This document shows positions 1 to 11,447 of a stretch of DNA of 64,000 nt, piece by piece (the first letter of the stretch is position 1; every line of letters begins with the position of its first letter). The DNA is from Coniferiporia sulphurascens (taxonomy: Eukaryota; Basidiomycota; Agaricomycetes; Hymenochaetales; Hymenochaetaceae): contig NBBA01000010.1 of the NCBI GenBank assembly GCA_002794785.1, forward strand, positions 1,364,001 through 1,428,000, in the 5' to 3' direction. The notes beneath the pieces were generated by a model. That model ran no database searches and was not told where the DNA came from. It was given only the letters and a program-made list of their open reading frames with translations. Made by a program: the position numbers and the translations under genes.

Positions 1-2294
1 CTTAAAATACGGACAGGGACGTGTACATGTCTGCAGTAAGGCACCAGCACTGGCACATAGTAAGAGGAAGTAGAGAAGTCGTGGTTCGTGCCCTAGAAGA
101 CCTTATAACATAAAAGTGGCGACCCATAGCTTAAGATGCTACCTACTCATAGCCATACGATAGGGGATTTGAGGGTGAAAGGCCATAGGTGGCTTATAAT
201 TATCACAGGAACCAAATCATAAACTATAATGAGTTTCGATACTTTATTTATCTAACTACCGTGAGTTGCAACTTGCACGCCCTCGGATTTTTGGACGGCA
301 CTTCTCAGCTTCGTAAACCGTAACGATGCTCCTTTGAGCCTACGGTGTTCCATATAAAATTAGATCTAACCTGAAGCAAGTTCATTTTTTGGCAGAAATT
401 CTGCATAGTTGGGTTGATTCCGCTCGATAAACATGTGGTTCGGTACCGAGCTTCTCAAAATAGAATTGACCTTAAATGCATGACATAATATACCCCTTTC
501 AGGCAACTACTGAGTGTCTATATAAGCTTGTTTTTTTCCCTCATTTTTCCATCGTCTGCAGCAGATCCAAGGTCGCGAGGCTCGCAACGTTCACAACGAC
601 GGCACACGTCTTGTGTTCGCTGCTCGTCTTTCTTCGCGAGCGGGCCAAGGTCTGAGTGTTCTAGTCCCTCTCGATCGACTTCAGCCGAGTCCGAACGATA
701 ATGTTCGAGTCACGTACCAGAAAGACAGCCAGTCCATTTCTATTATCAATATTTCTACCCTAAGACTCCCGCGAAGGGACGAGGGTAACAGACGGCTTTG
801 GGACGCGTGACAGGGGCCGGGTGAGTTCTCATTCGTGCGGTCTGTGTCTCCCGCGCGCGCGGTCGTCCACCGCCTTTATCCCTCTGGGAAGGCAGCGCAG
901 GTCACTAGTGGGGCACCATGCCTGCGATGGAGCAGCCCACACCTTGCGTGAAACGATTGGGAATCCCTCTGTTTTCTTTGGGGTTCTCAGGTTCTCCGTC
1001 AGTTACCCCCCTGGTCAAACTCTATGTAGCCGAGAACTGGGGCTATTCTGGCTCAGTTTTTTTTACGCGGCCTGTCGGTAAGAGGCGAATCGGGCGGAGA
1101 ATGGGACTGACCGGCGTGCTGGGATGCACTTAGGACCACTGATAGGAATCTTTGCCCTTCGGCTCAATTCGCGACACGTTTATGGTACACCGCTCCGTCG
1201 GTGCGGTGTCCAGGGTAACTCGATTCAGACTACTCTGGATCTGCTGCTCCGAAGATAATTTTTTCCTTTTATTGGCTCTTCGCGAGTCGATTTATTGCCG
1301 TGTAGATGTTGTTTGTATGAGGTTATATAAATACTGTATCCGTCTTTCATCACTAGTGTCTGGGAGGGATAAATAAGTTGGTGACTATTGGTCCGCGTAG
1401 ACGATGAGGTGCTGAGACGAGCCCAGACACGAGGAGTCCGGCTCTAACTGTATTATTATTGACTGAAAAGCGTTCATTCTCGGGCGCAGCTCTTCAGAAA
1501 CGACTTTTGCGTCACCGAAGCCATACCGATAGACACTGAACGTATGGGCTTCACTTAGTCCCCCGGTCTGTATGCTCAGTAAATTAGGCCCTATTTGATG
1601 CTTGGAGTATTTCAGGGATTGAATTTTAAGTTATCCCCTTTGAAGGCGGTGCGCGAAGCCGCCTTTTGTCCTTAAAATACATGTATGTAACTCAATCGCT
1701 CTTAGACTCAGCAGACATGGCAAACACTGCGGAGCGAAGAGTGTCCGATGGTCTCTGCCTTGTCCAGTTGAGTCAATCAGGCAGCTTCTGTCGCGAATGG
1801 CAGACCTACGCGCGGGAGTAGCCTTATTCGTAAATTGTGTACGTTTGAAATATTCAATAATGGTCCTCGCAGCTTGACCGCATGTATAATGCGACGTATA
1901 GTGGCTATCATTCACGATTTGTTCTACAACTGTACTTCAAATTCACCAATACTTTCCGAACTTGCTCGGAACCTCAAGCCACAAACCCTCTCCTGTCTTG
2001 TTTCCTCATCCTCGAGAAATGTAGAACTCCGAGAACAAGGGTAAATAAGCGTCGTGCGCTGGATCAGAGATGAGTTTATTATCCTGAAAAAATGGGAAGA
2101 AAGAATATTGGTCTCACTTATTGTCGTCGTTGAAAGGATAATCTGCACCGAGCCTGTACGCAGCCGCAAAACCTGACGTGAGGCCGACTGAGTAAAAACG
2201 TTTAGCGTAAACCCAGTCTAGAGATTAAAAACATTTCAGCTAACTGACCTTCGTGCACTTTATAATGAAACAAAAATTGAAATATAGAATGCCA
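1..2294. other. Gene-poor left edge
   Basis: No open frame here has recognisable domain content or a chain of plausible exons. The reading frames are short, rich in Ser/Arg/Cys and lack a protein-like composition. A TATATAAG stretch and a pyrimidine run lie near 520-550, but no credible coding exon follows. It may be intergenic DNA or old decayed repeat sequence; nothing visible decides between these. Confidence 0.5.
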
Positions 2295-4141
2295 TTAGGA
2301 TGCCTTCCCGCTTTTCAGAAGGCTAGAAACATAACACTGACTATTGACGAGGCCCCAACCGCCCGCGTAGTGCGTGTGTCTTCGTCCGTTGATTAGCCAC
2401 AACCATGGCACCGTGCCGAGATAATGTGTCCAATTGTGGCCTTGCTGCTTCCACCACTTCTCCTTAATCACCTTGTTTTTGTCGATCTCGTTGCGTGTCC
2501 ATTCGTTCTGCATGTGCTTGTTTAGGAAGATTGTTTGGTAGACGTGCAGGAAGTTTGGCGTCCGGGGGGAAGATATAGGCGGAGAAGGACTGGGACTGGA
2601 GCTAGAGGGAGGTTGACCATTAGGAGAGACACCCTTTTTAAATAATATAACCGTCAACGAAGGTTATCTGTGGACTAGCGAACGACGAACCTTGAACTGA
2701 GGTTGATAATGCGTAAGGTCGAAGCTCATCTCAATTTTCTTAGGATCCTTTTCATACATGTGAATGAAATATAGTGGTGCGAACTCCTCTTCTGCAAAAT
2801 CCATTGCCTTCTTCGTTGATTCCTCCGTTTTGCGCGATTCCGCAACGAGATTCGCGCGATACTCCAGCTCGTAGTACTTGTTTCCGTATTTTTGCATTAG
2901 CGGGGTAGGCAAGCACTGAAAAGTCAGCGGAACATACCTTCGCCATATATTCCTCATCACAATGTGTCACACTGATGTCATAAAAATACTTAACGTTCCC
3001 TAAGACCTTCCGTTCCATCCATGTTGCCTCATTTCGAAGGATATTGAGGCAACTATCTGCATCCACCGCGAACACAACTTCATCGAAGCATTCAGTCTTT
3101 CCCTGAACATCATCTGATGCATCCGCCGGGGCATACCGCAGAGTTACGCATCCAGTCTTGCGTTCGTGCACGTGCGTCACCTCTGTCCGTAAACGCACCT
3201 GAGCACCGCGTTTTTCGAGGTGCTCCTTCCAGGCGGCATAGACATCATTCAGGTTCGGAAAGGCCAGCATGGTGGGTATGTCTGCAAGTAGCGAGTCAGG
3301 GGAATACTCGAAAAGACTCATGCTTGGGTCGAGAAAGAGCCGCTCAAGGATTGCGCTAGAAACATGCGGAGTCTGGTTTCCTGTTCCCTGGAGGGGAGAG
3401 TTTCTATTAGCTTGAGATAGAAATAAGGGCGAACATGAAAGTTTGTACCATAAACAGTGCGATGAGTGGGAAGATCAGCCTATCTCCGAAGTCTTGCGGA
3501 AACCTGAAAAGCTTGAGCATCGCCTGGACGCTCATGATAGCAAAGAGCGGTTCAAGACGCTTAATTATCTTCAATACTCGACCAAACTTCTTAATGTTCT
3601 CCGCGTGCTCAGCAACGAGCTCTGAAGGGAAGACATTCGTCCAAAATTTCTCCTCTCCTTTCCCAAAAGAGATTTGCATGCCGACCTCTGTGGATTTGAA
3701 TCCCATCATCTCGAAAAACTTGTACGTGTTGAAGAATTGCGGCGAGCCACCTTGGACCTAGTAAAAATGTTCAGCTGTTCGTATCTTAAGCTGGTATGAG
3801 GTACCGTACTTACCCCATCATTGATATAACTTGCGCCAAACTTCTTGGCGTCTATCCTAAATTATATTTCATTAATTCCAATACGAGATAAAAAAATTCG
3901 TCGATATTCACGGAGATGAGGTTGCCATCCCGCCACAGACGTCCTGTTTATCGAAGATGGTGACATGAAACTTGTCCAGATGATTCGTCAGCGCAAATGC
4001 TGCCGCCATTCCGGCGGAGCCCTTCGTGTAAAGTATGTTTCAATCTCTTGCTTTGCCTATGAATCGAATAGCAAACACGGAGTTACTCACTGCGCCAATA
4101 ATTGCAACCCTAGTGAGTTTCATCGTTTTTTTCGAGTTCAT
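2295..4141 (-). CDS. FAD/NAD(P)-binding amine-oxidase-like oxidoreductase
   Basis: Seven exons can be joined in frame: 4141-4091, 4021-3912, 3856-3814, 3757-3449, 3387-2938, 2915-2691 and 2633-2295 (508 codons plus stop). The N-terminus has a Rossmann dinucleotide-binding motif, IIGAGSAG, split by intron 1, then a conserved YINDGVQGG stretch and a C-terminal block ending in HTHYAGGW, as in flavin-containing amine oxidase/desaturase-like enzymes. The substrate is unknown. Start: an ATG six codons upstream of a second in-frame ATG; either could be used. Oddity: after the HTHYAGGW block the frame continues only about 20 residues in an unusual sequence, whereas relatives as I recall them carry a further helix that closes the FAD site. 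Either a last intron is missed or the 3' end is damaged. Confidence 0.8.
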
Positions 4142-4786
4142 GGTTGGAGCAGAATGTCCAGATTTGTAGTCTGAAAAAGGGATGAAAGCGAAGGGGTTAT
4201 AGGGAACGGTAGTAGAGAGGCTGACATGCCATTAGGCTGGCGGAGATTTGAGGCTGGCAGCTTAGCAAGAGATCGGCGCGGGAGATCGACAAAAACACGT
4301 GACTTGAACCTTATGAACATTTCGGCTCCGGGTCCATGGCGGGCAGATTTGGGTGTCCGCACGATCTCAAAAAAGGGGTCGCTTCAGTCCACTTTTTTCT
4401 TGTAGTAGGTAAAAATCCGTTAAATCACAAGTAGGCGCATATGGATAGTCATTTGCGTACAGTGAGTCTGTCAGGTTCCGATCTCATCCGCAGTGACCTG
4501 TAGTCTTTACATCTGTACTCCCCTCACCTGCTTCGGTATTCGGATAACGAAAGGCGGTGCGCCCTGGATCCCGGTAATCATTGTTGACATTATAAGCATA
4601 TTAACGAAAGTTCCAGTACTAGTAGCGTTATAAGGGGGGGGGGGAGGGGGGAATCCTGTACAATCACAGAATTCGTATAGCTGCGAGGCTTAAACCTAGT
4701 TCTAGTGATTGTTTTTGTTCCGAAGGAAGACGCGCATACGAGCCACATAGAAACCAAGGCTTGGATACAGAGCGCCACAGAAAGGG
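4142..4786. other. Intergenic, with a long G tract
   Basis: This separates the 5' end of the oxidoreductase from the 3' end of the secreted-protein gene. It holds a near-uninterrupted G run around 4634-4651 (eleven G, one A, six G). No gene was seen. Confidence 0.5.
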
Positions 4787-5680
4787 TTAATTGAACGAGA
4801 GTATATATTTTTTCATATCGGCTTCCCAACTGCATTTGGGTAGGCCACTTCCGCTGTCGTTTGCGTCTCCGCCACAAGCTTTCTCAAGTTCGGAGCCTAC
4901 TAGCGCGAGTATTGATTCCAAATTTGAGGTAAAGGCCCGTTGCACGTGCGGTTGGGGAACAATGCGTCGTCCAGAGACAGAACTAAAATGATGCGAGTGA
5001 GCGGGAGCGCTTCTACCGTAGACATGTCCATGCGGCTGGCTTCTGTCGTCAAGAAGATTATCAGCCGTCTCGGTATTGATGTGATCCCTTTCATGTATGG
5101 CCGGGTTTCGCTTCTGCTTCTGCGCGTCGCCAACTAAGTTAGCCACTGCTTCATACGCCTTTTGTCCAGGTTTCACAAGTGTGTCCAACATGTCTCGCGT
5201 ATCGTTGAAAGCAATATAACGAAGTGTTGGGTAGAAGTGCACGAGACTGCCTGGGGTGCCACAGACGACGGGACAGTCCGGGTCCGGACACCCAGGAGGG
5301 TCTTGTCCATCTTTTGAGAAACGCTGACATTTACCGTGGAAGTAGGATGGGAAAATGGCGGTCTCCAAAGAGTCATATGACGCATCCTGGTACGCCGTGA
5401 GGATGGGTTGCATTAGTGTTATGGGATCGTCTGGACGTTGGGAGGGTGGCAAAAGTTGTGTTGAAACTTGTTCGCCCTGACGTATCATGAGTCCGCGATA
5501 CTCGTATCTGCTGTTGACAGTACGCACCAGTTCTCTAAAGACGTCGTGTATCGGGGAAGAATAGTTGCCGAGGAAGGCCTTTGTGATCGCTACAATGCAC
5601 TCTCCCTCACAAGCAGAGACGCCAACGAACGGGGAGATGCAGACGAGGAGGGAAAATAAGGGAAGGTGTGTAGAAAACAT
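4787..5680 (-). CDS. Secreted conserved hypothetical protein
   Basis: A single uninterrupted exon encodes 297 residues. The first roughly 23 residues form a typical signal peptide (hydrophobic core FSLLVCISPFVGVSA, then CEGEC). The mature part has several Cys in pairs and clusters (CPDPDCPVVC near residue 130), NYSS and NDTR N-glycosylation sequons, a His/Ser-rich low-complexity linker near residues 210-230, and a C-terminal CSWEADMK block. No catalytic domain is recognised. It is probably an extracellular or wall-associated protein of a basidiomycete-specific family; the function is unknown. Confidence 0.75.
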   Translation of the reverse strand: MFSTHLPLFSLLVCISPFVGVSACEGECIVAITKAFLGNYSSPIHDVFRELVRTVNSRYEYRGLMIRQGEQVSTQLLPPSQRPDDPITLMQPILTAYQDASYDSLETAIFPSYFHGKCQRFSKDGQDPPGCPDPDCPVVCGTPGSLVHFYPTLRYIAFNDTRDMLDTLVKPGQKAYEAVANLVGDAQKQKRNPAIHERDHINTETADNLLDDRSQPHGHVYGRSAPAHSHHFSSVSGRRIVPQPHVQRAFTSNLESILALVGSELEKACGGDANDSGSGLPKCSWEADMKKYILSFN

Positions 5681-6267
5681 GATTAATCTTCAGAAAGGAA
5701 GGTATTATGAGGAATATGGTACGTTTGATTATGGCACAAAAGATGGACGAATGGAAGGTATTTGCTGGGTGGAACGAATCGCCTTCAGTGGCATCACGCA
5801 TAAACTTGACGCGCACAAAACACGTACACATGCACATACAAACGCGCCACCGATTCCGCTCTACTCGCCATTGAAATTATATTTCATGTCTTCTCAACTA
5901 CGTCGCGAACTGCGAATAAGCCTAAGCTCCTTCCAAGACAGGATTATTTCCCTGTAGAATAAGACCGCTGACGGGTGTCGTAAGAGGAACGAACTTGAAC
6001 ATGTTCGTTTTTGTGAGCGGCTAATCGGACGATAAACCACGTTGCTCGAATTTGGAGAATACTGGAATGTAGTGCTGTTTATCCCTCTTAACTTCCGCGG
6101 AACGTGAATTTTGTCAGTCCTCTGAGTTTCGACTTTAGATGCTCGAGGACAGGAGGAACTCAGAGAGACAGTGCAAGGAAAAAAGTTATTGTGATTATCT
6201 TATCTTGCTGTCCCGATATGGGAGCATGCATAGAGCCAGATACTGAACCTCCTTGTTCCGAACCACC
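5681..6267. other. Divergent promoter region
   Basis: The interval lies between two divergently transcribed genes, the secreted protein on the minus strand and homoserine dehydrogenase on the plus strand. No further gene and no clear TATA box were seen. Confidence 0.5.
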
Positions 6268-7705
6268 ATGTCTCCACAAGCTAAACCCATCTTCGTTGCC
6301 GTCGTTGGCATAGGCCTAGTCGGCGCGGAGCTCGTTAACCAAATTCTCTCGCTGCCTAAGGGAAATTTCAAGATCGTGTCACTCTCGAGCTCTAAAGCTA
6401 CCCTTCTCGCGGCCGACGGACTTTCCGTTACGCTGGACGATTGGCGGTCGATCTTCCAGCAGTCAGCTACGCCGACGATTCTTTCCGCGCTTTCTGTAGA
6501 GCTGCATGAGCTAGTCAAAGCAGGAAATAAGGTTGTACTAGTCGATAACACCTCTGCGGACAATGTCGCGAAAATGTATCCGCATTTCCTCGCGGCAGGC
6601 GTGAACGTGGTCACGCCGAACAAAAAGGCGTTCTCCGCCGACCAGACATTATTCGAGGAGATTGTTAAGGCTAGTGAAAATAGCGGAGCTCGTTACCTTA
6701 ACGAGTCAACGGTCGGGGCGGGTTTGCCGATAATCTCAACTCTGAAAGATTTAGTAGCGACTGGCGATATAGTGAGTGCAGCGTTGCTATTCACATGAGT
6801 TGGGTGCGGTACGGAAGCTGGAAATCCAGTGGAGAATACCTCCTTGGTTGATATTGTGCCCAGCCAGCCAGCCAGATTCGTCGTCTAGCTTGGCATGCAG
6901 AATGCTCAATCGCCGTCTCCACATCCGACCAAATCTATTCTTTTCCGCGAGTGCTTTCATATGAACACTGTTTTGTATTTCTAGGTAACCAAAATTGAAG
7001 GCGTATTTTCCGGAACCATGAGCTACATCTTCAACAACTTTTCTACATCAGCCGCTGGCGGCCCATCGTTCTCCTCCGTTGTAAAAATTGCCCGCGACAA
7101 TGGCTACACTGTGTGTAACAGACAATTTTAGTTCTGCTCATCCGAATGCCAATCTGATTGCGTTTTACGTCAAGGAACCACACCCCGCGGATGACCTTAA
7201 TGGTGCAGATGTCGCGCGTAAACTCACCATTCTCTCGCGAACAATCCCTGCACTACGTAGTGCCTTGCCCGAAGGTTATCCGTCTGTACAGACTCGTAGT
7301 CTTGTCCCGGATGCACTTTCTGGCCTCGCAACAGGCGACGAGTTCATGGCGCGTCTGCCAGAATTCGACGCAGAGTTTGACGTGCTTCGTGCGAAGGCAC
7401 AGGAGAAGGGAAAGGTGCTCCGATACGTAGGCGTTGTCGATGTCGAGAAGCGCATTATCAAGGCATCTTTAGAAGAGTAAGTGAAATGGTGTCTTTTTTC
7501 GCCATGATTAACTCATCTTTGATCTTTCTTCGAATAAAGGTACGAGAACACGCACGCGTTCGCAACCTCTTTGGGCGGATCGGACAATATTATTATGTTC
7601 CACACGAAGCGTTACGGGGCACGTCCGCTGATTGTTCAGGGGGCTGGAGCGGGTGCCGCTGTTACCGCGATGGGGGTCCTCAGTGACTTGCTGAAACTTT
7701 CATGA
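6268..7705 (+). CDS. HOM6: Homoserine dehydrogenase
   Basis: This enzyme reduces aspartate semialdehyde to homoserine with NAD(P)H, the branch point to Thr, Met and Ile. Four exons join in frame: 6268-6771, 6985-7110, 7175-7476 and 7540-7705, giving 365 residues, close to the fungal norm. The N-terminal dinucleotide-binding loop is VVGIGLVGAE (about residues 9-18). TPNKKAFS carries the conserved lysine region. TVGAGLPI and FSGTMSYIFNN lead into the HPADDLNGADVARK signature of the family. Start: the ATG at 6268 has a strong CCACC context. Intron 1 (213 nt) is unusually long for this window. No damage is seen. Confidence 0.95.
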
Positions 7706-8744
7706 TTTCGCACTGCAAAAAGCGTGAATAATACTACAGACAAAAAGCCGCATGTTTGCGTTGGATATATGCCAATTTTAGACCCTGATACATATACGAG
7801 TCCCGCTGATTTCCCCTGTACTCAGGTTCCGCCTCAAATGACTATTCAATCGACAAAGCTCGGGGACTCGTTATATATGTACTATTTTGACGATTAAGAC
7901 CAACTCGGATACGACGTGGGTAGGGAAATGATTTCCTAAAGACAGGACAATCTACAGCCGGGTTCTCTCTGAGTTCGTATTTTGGACTGCCGTGCCTCAA
8001 GTGGAATTATTGAAATAATATACGTGAGTGACTTGCGTATGTATTGTGTGAATTGAAGCTCTATGCTCTGGGAAATACGCTCGTCAAATTTCCAGCGTGC
8101 ATCCCATGAAGCCGGTGATTTCGCGACGTTGGGAACCTCTGCACCTGGGACTAATATTATAGGCTGTGGCATGTCCATGTTTTATAATTTGATCATCAAC
8201 ATGAGTGAAGGCTGACATTCGTCATAGGACCCCTATATATCGAGCATCGGGTTTCAGGACAACCAGAAAATAGATACAATGGCGCCGGCGATGTAGGGTT
8301 CATACTTGGTACCGCATGACTGCTCATTTAACTCTATAGAGTTGAACTAAACATATGCTCGGCGCTCGGTGTATTTAGCGTATACATATGGAAAGAAGTA
8401 CCTAAATATATGCTAGGTAATGGAAGGTACAAGTCAAATGAAATTGTGAAAACGCTATATAGATAGCTCACTGCAGCGCTCAGACCAATGTACGACTCGG
8501 AATAAAATAATGCGTTGAAGCGGAGAACATAATAGTTGCCTGAAGGAGATTGATCGCCGCTGGAGCTCGCTTTAGTTTCTTGACAAATTAGGGGTGTTCG
8601 AAGTTGAGTTAGTATTGCTTCGATATACTGGTGCAACCAATATGTGGTTGACGTCACAGCTTGAGGCTCGTCTGATACATAAAGACCCTTCCAGATGTTT
8701 ACGTTCTCCCTGTTATCTTAATCGCTATATCCTTTCACTTTCAC
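7706..8744. other. Intergenic
   Basis: About 1 kb between two plus-strand genes, AT-richer than the coding sequence. A few minus-strand frames of 80-107 codons occur (7936-8178 and 8334-8657), but their sequences resemble no known family and they lack splice-linked partners. Confidence 0.5.
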
Positions 8745-10491
8745 ATGGATAGATTCACGAACAAAGCTCAGCAAACGCTATCAAAGCTTCTGAACAAACA
8801 CGACGACCCGTCGTCGGGACACGGCGGTGGCAAGGTCATATTTGAGAACGAAGATGGCCCAATAAGCATTAGGGATGTGTACACATTCCGAAGGCAACGG
8901 GGAGTGAACTTGGGTGAGCGGAACCATCGTACATTTCTCATGTTCCTTGTGCTGAGACCGTGCTTGAAGGATCGTGGTTCACCCTCGAACGCTGGATTAG
9001 CGACGCGCCCTTTCGCTTTGCTCAGCAGCCCGCTCAAAGTGATTACGATGTGGCAAAGGGCCAAAATGCAAAGGAGATCCTCGAGAAACATTGGGACAGC
9101 TGGATTTCAGAAGAAGACTGGCAGTGGCTGTCAGAACACGGCATCAATACCGTTCGCATCCCAGTGAGTGGGAGTTTTAACTGTTCATAAATTGTCAACT
9201 TATCGTACCCAGATCGGGTTTTATCATGTCTGCGGTGCCGACAATTCGGTTTTGAGCGGAACGGATTTCGCGGATTCTGGGCAGGTGTTCTCTGGAGCAT
9301 GGTCTCGCATAATACGCGCTATCGATACTGCTGCGAATTATGGCATTGGTGTTTTGATAGGTCTGTTAGCAATCTGTTAGCAACGTAACCTTATCTAACT
9401 CTTCCCAAGATTTGCATGCAGCTCCAGGGAAACAGAATGCCGACGCTCACAGCGGGCAGACGGGACCTGTCCGCTTTTTCGAACGCGAGAACATGGCGCG
9501 TACTCAACATGTCCTTTGTGTTCTCGCCGGGGAGTTGCGGGCCAAGGAGAACATCGTTGGCCTGCAGCTGCTTAATGAACCAAAGGGTCACCACGCGCTC
9601 GCAGATTGGTATACTGCCACGCTCGACAAGCTTCGTGGAATCAACCCCTACCTGCCGCTATATATCCACGATGCATGGGACACGTACAAGTACGTATCAC
9701 TTGCCGGTCGGCGTGCCGAGTCCGACTTCGTCGTAGTCGACCACCACCTATACCGCTGTTTCATGGATGCTGACCACAAGCTTTCGGGAGACGAGCATGC
9801 TGGGGTGCTTCGGGCGCATAAGGCCGGCGAGCTCGCGGCTCGCGCAGGTGAGTGTCGCGGAAGTCTTGTCATCGCCGAGTTCAGCGCGGCGCTCAATCCG
9901 GCATCCATGCGTTCGGGCGAGGCCGGTGAGCAGGATCGTCAAAGACGCGTATTTGCACGGGCGGAGCTCGAGATTTTCGAGCGTCATTGCGCCGGGTGGT
10001 TCTTCTGGACGTACAAGAAAGACGGGTGGGATGCGGGTTGGAGTCTGCGCGATACTGTGGTCGCGGAAATCATGCCAAAGTGGCATGGGATTCGAAGGAT
10101 TTCTGGAAAATCCGTTTTATATGATCCTGCGAGAAAAGGAGCCGCGAAGGATAAGGCGCTTCGTGAACATTCCGCCTATTGGGGCCAGCATAAAGGTCAC
10201 TACGAGCACTGGCGCTTCGAGGTCGGCTTCATCGAGGGGTGGGAGGACGCGTATGCATTCTTTTCTTTCGATCTGGGTCGTTCTATCCCAGAGATAGGCT
10301 TCAAAGGACAGTGGGCAAAAAAGAGAGCTCATAATCATAGTAGGGAAAAAGGGCGCAGCAATAATATATGGGAATACGGTACTCGCTTTCCGCTTATTGT
10401 CTTTCCCATCCCTATCTTATCTTATTTTTTAGAGCATGGGTTTTCCCAGGGTGTCGATGCTGCAAAATTCGCATTAATGGAGACCTACTGA
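8745..10491 (+). CDS. Glycoside hydrolase family 5, exo-beta-1,3-glucanase-like
   Basis: Five exons join in frame: 8745-8913, 8970-9163, 9213-9360, 9410-10378 and 10433-10491, giving 512 residues. The GH5 barrel is visible: GVNLGSWFTLERW near the start, INTVRIPIGFYH, LHAAPGKQN, then QLLNEP with the acid/base Glu and VIAEFSAAL with the likely nucleophile Glu. WFFWTYK matches the late barrel strand. There is no signal peptide, so the protein is probably intracellular, like the yeast YBR056W-type members of this group. Intron 4 (10379-10432) is 54 nt and free of stops in frame, so naive reading would retain it; removing it gives the conserved WEYEHGFSQGVDAAK tail. The likely role is trimming beta-1,3-glucan or glucosides in wall turnover. 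Confidence 0.88.
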
Positions 10492-11447
10492 AAATTAGAG
10501 GTATCTTTCCGATGTCTTCTAATACTAAAAGTCTCTATTAATGGCCTGTCTAGCGAACTATGCGAACTTATTAAACCTAATTATTAGTACATGTCGGCCA
10601 GTCTGCAATGATAATTCCTTACGAACAATGTCCCGAGGTTCCCTCGGTCGACCGTGCGTGCCTTTGTACCAATAATGATGGGAATCGCGGAAGACGCTTG
10701 CACTTCATTCTGATGGTGGCTAATGTTGTGAGTGGAGAGTTTCCCCTATTTTTGCCTTTTCCGACTGCCTGAAACTGAACATTCTTCGTGCTGCATGGGA
10801 ACGGAATTATAGTTGTAACCTGTGCTCATCTTGTTTTCTCGTGTGACTGGTGCTTCTAGCTCGGCTTTCCCACTCACCTAATCTGGACTTGTGGAGCGGC
10901 AAACCTCGATAGTCGAGATCCCCCTTTGGTCGGCAGCGGTATTCTTCATATCTAGATGTCTTCAGGAAGCCGATTAGGCGTTCAATATACTTCCCGTTCG
11001 TCACCAGGGAAGGCAGATCTTATTCTACAACAAGGTCAATGAAAAGCCCGCGTCATAAGAGCCTCTCTATAGCCCAAAGTATAGCTGAGAACTTTTCTTC
11101 GACCTCCCGCGCCCGCACCGGATCTGGCTCATTCATAGCTCGACCCGATTTTCTTCTATCATTGGTTGTCAGATGACTGAGCTTCCGGCTCAACCACACA
11201 TCCTTCGTGCTTGCTAAGGTCAGAGAATGTATTGATTGAAGCAGAAAAAAGTTCCGGAGGAGGAACGTCGGGAGATCTCCTCCTCGCAAGTGCGGCGCGA
11301 CATGGAAAGAATGGAAGTATAAATAAATGCGGGTGTGTGCGTCAGGGCACTCAATGGAATAGCTGCAGAGGTTATAAGGCAGGGGCACCGTATCTGCGCG
11401 GACCTTCACGCCTCCCTTGTTCGAACAGTTTATCGTTTTCTGCAACT
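10492..11447. other. Intergenic, upstream region of the sugar transporter
   Basis: No supported gene. The right part serves as the promoter of the transporter (see the TATA box at 11318). Confidence 0.5.
11318..11325 (+). promoter_or_regulatory. TATA box of the MFS sugar transporter
   Basis: A perfect TATAAATA lies 123-130 nt before the ATG, a typical distance for a regulated fungal promoter. Inferred from sequence only. Confidence 0.5.

Noticed and set aside
4634..4651. Long G run as a possible G-quadruplex regulator
   Set aside because: A bare homopolymer without spaced G tracts, in an intergenic region; more likely replication slippage.
7936..8657. Two minus-strand frames of 80 and 107 codons between HOM6 and the GH5 gene
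   Set aside because: No conserved motif, no splice link, AT-rich context.
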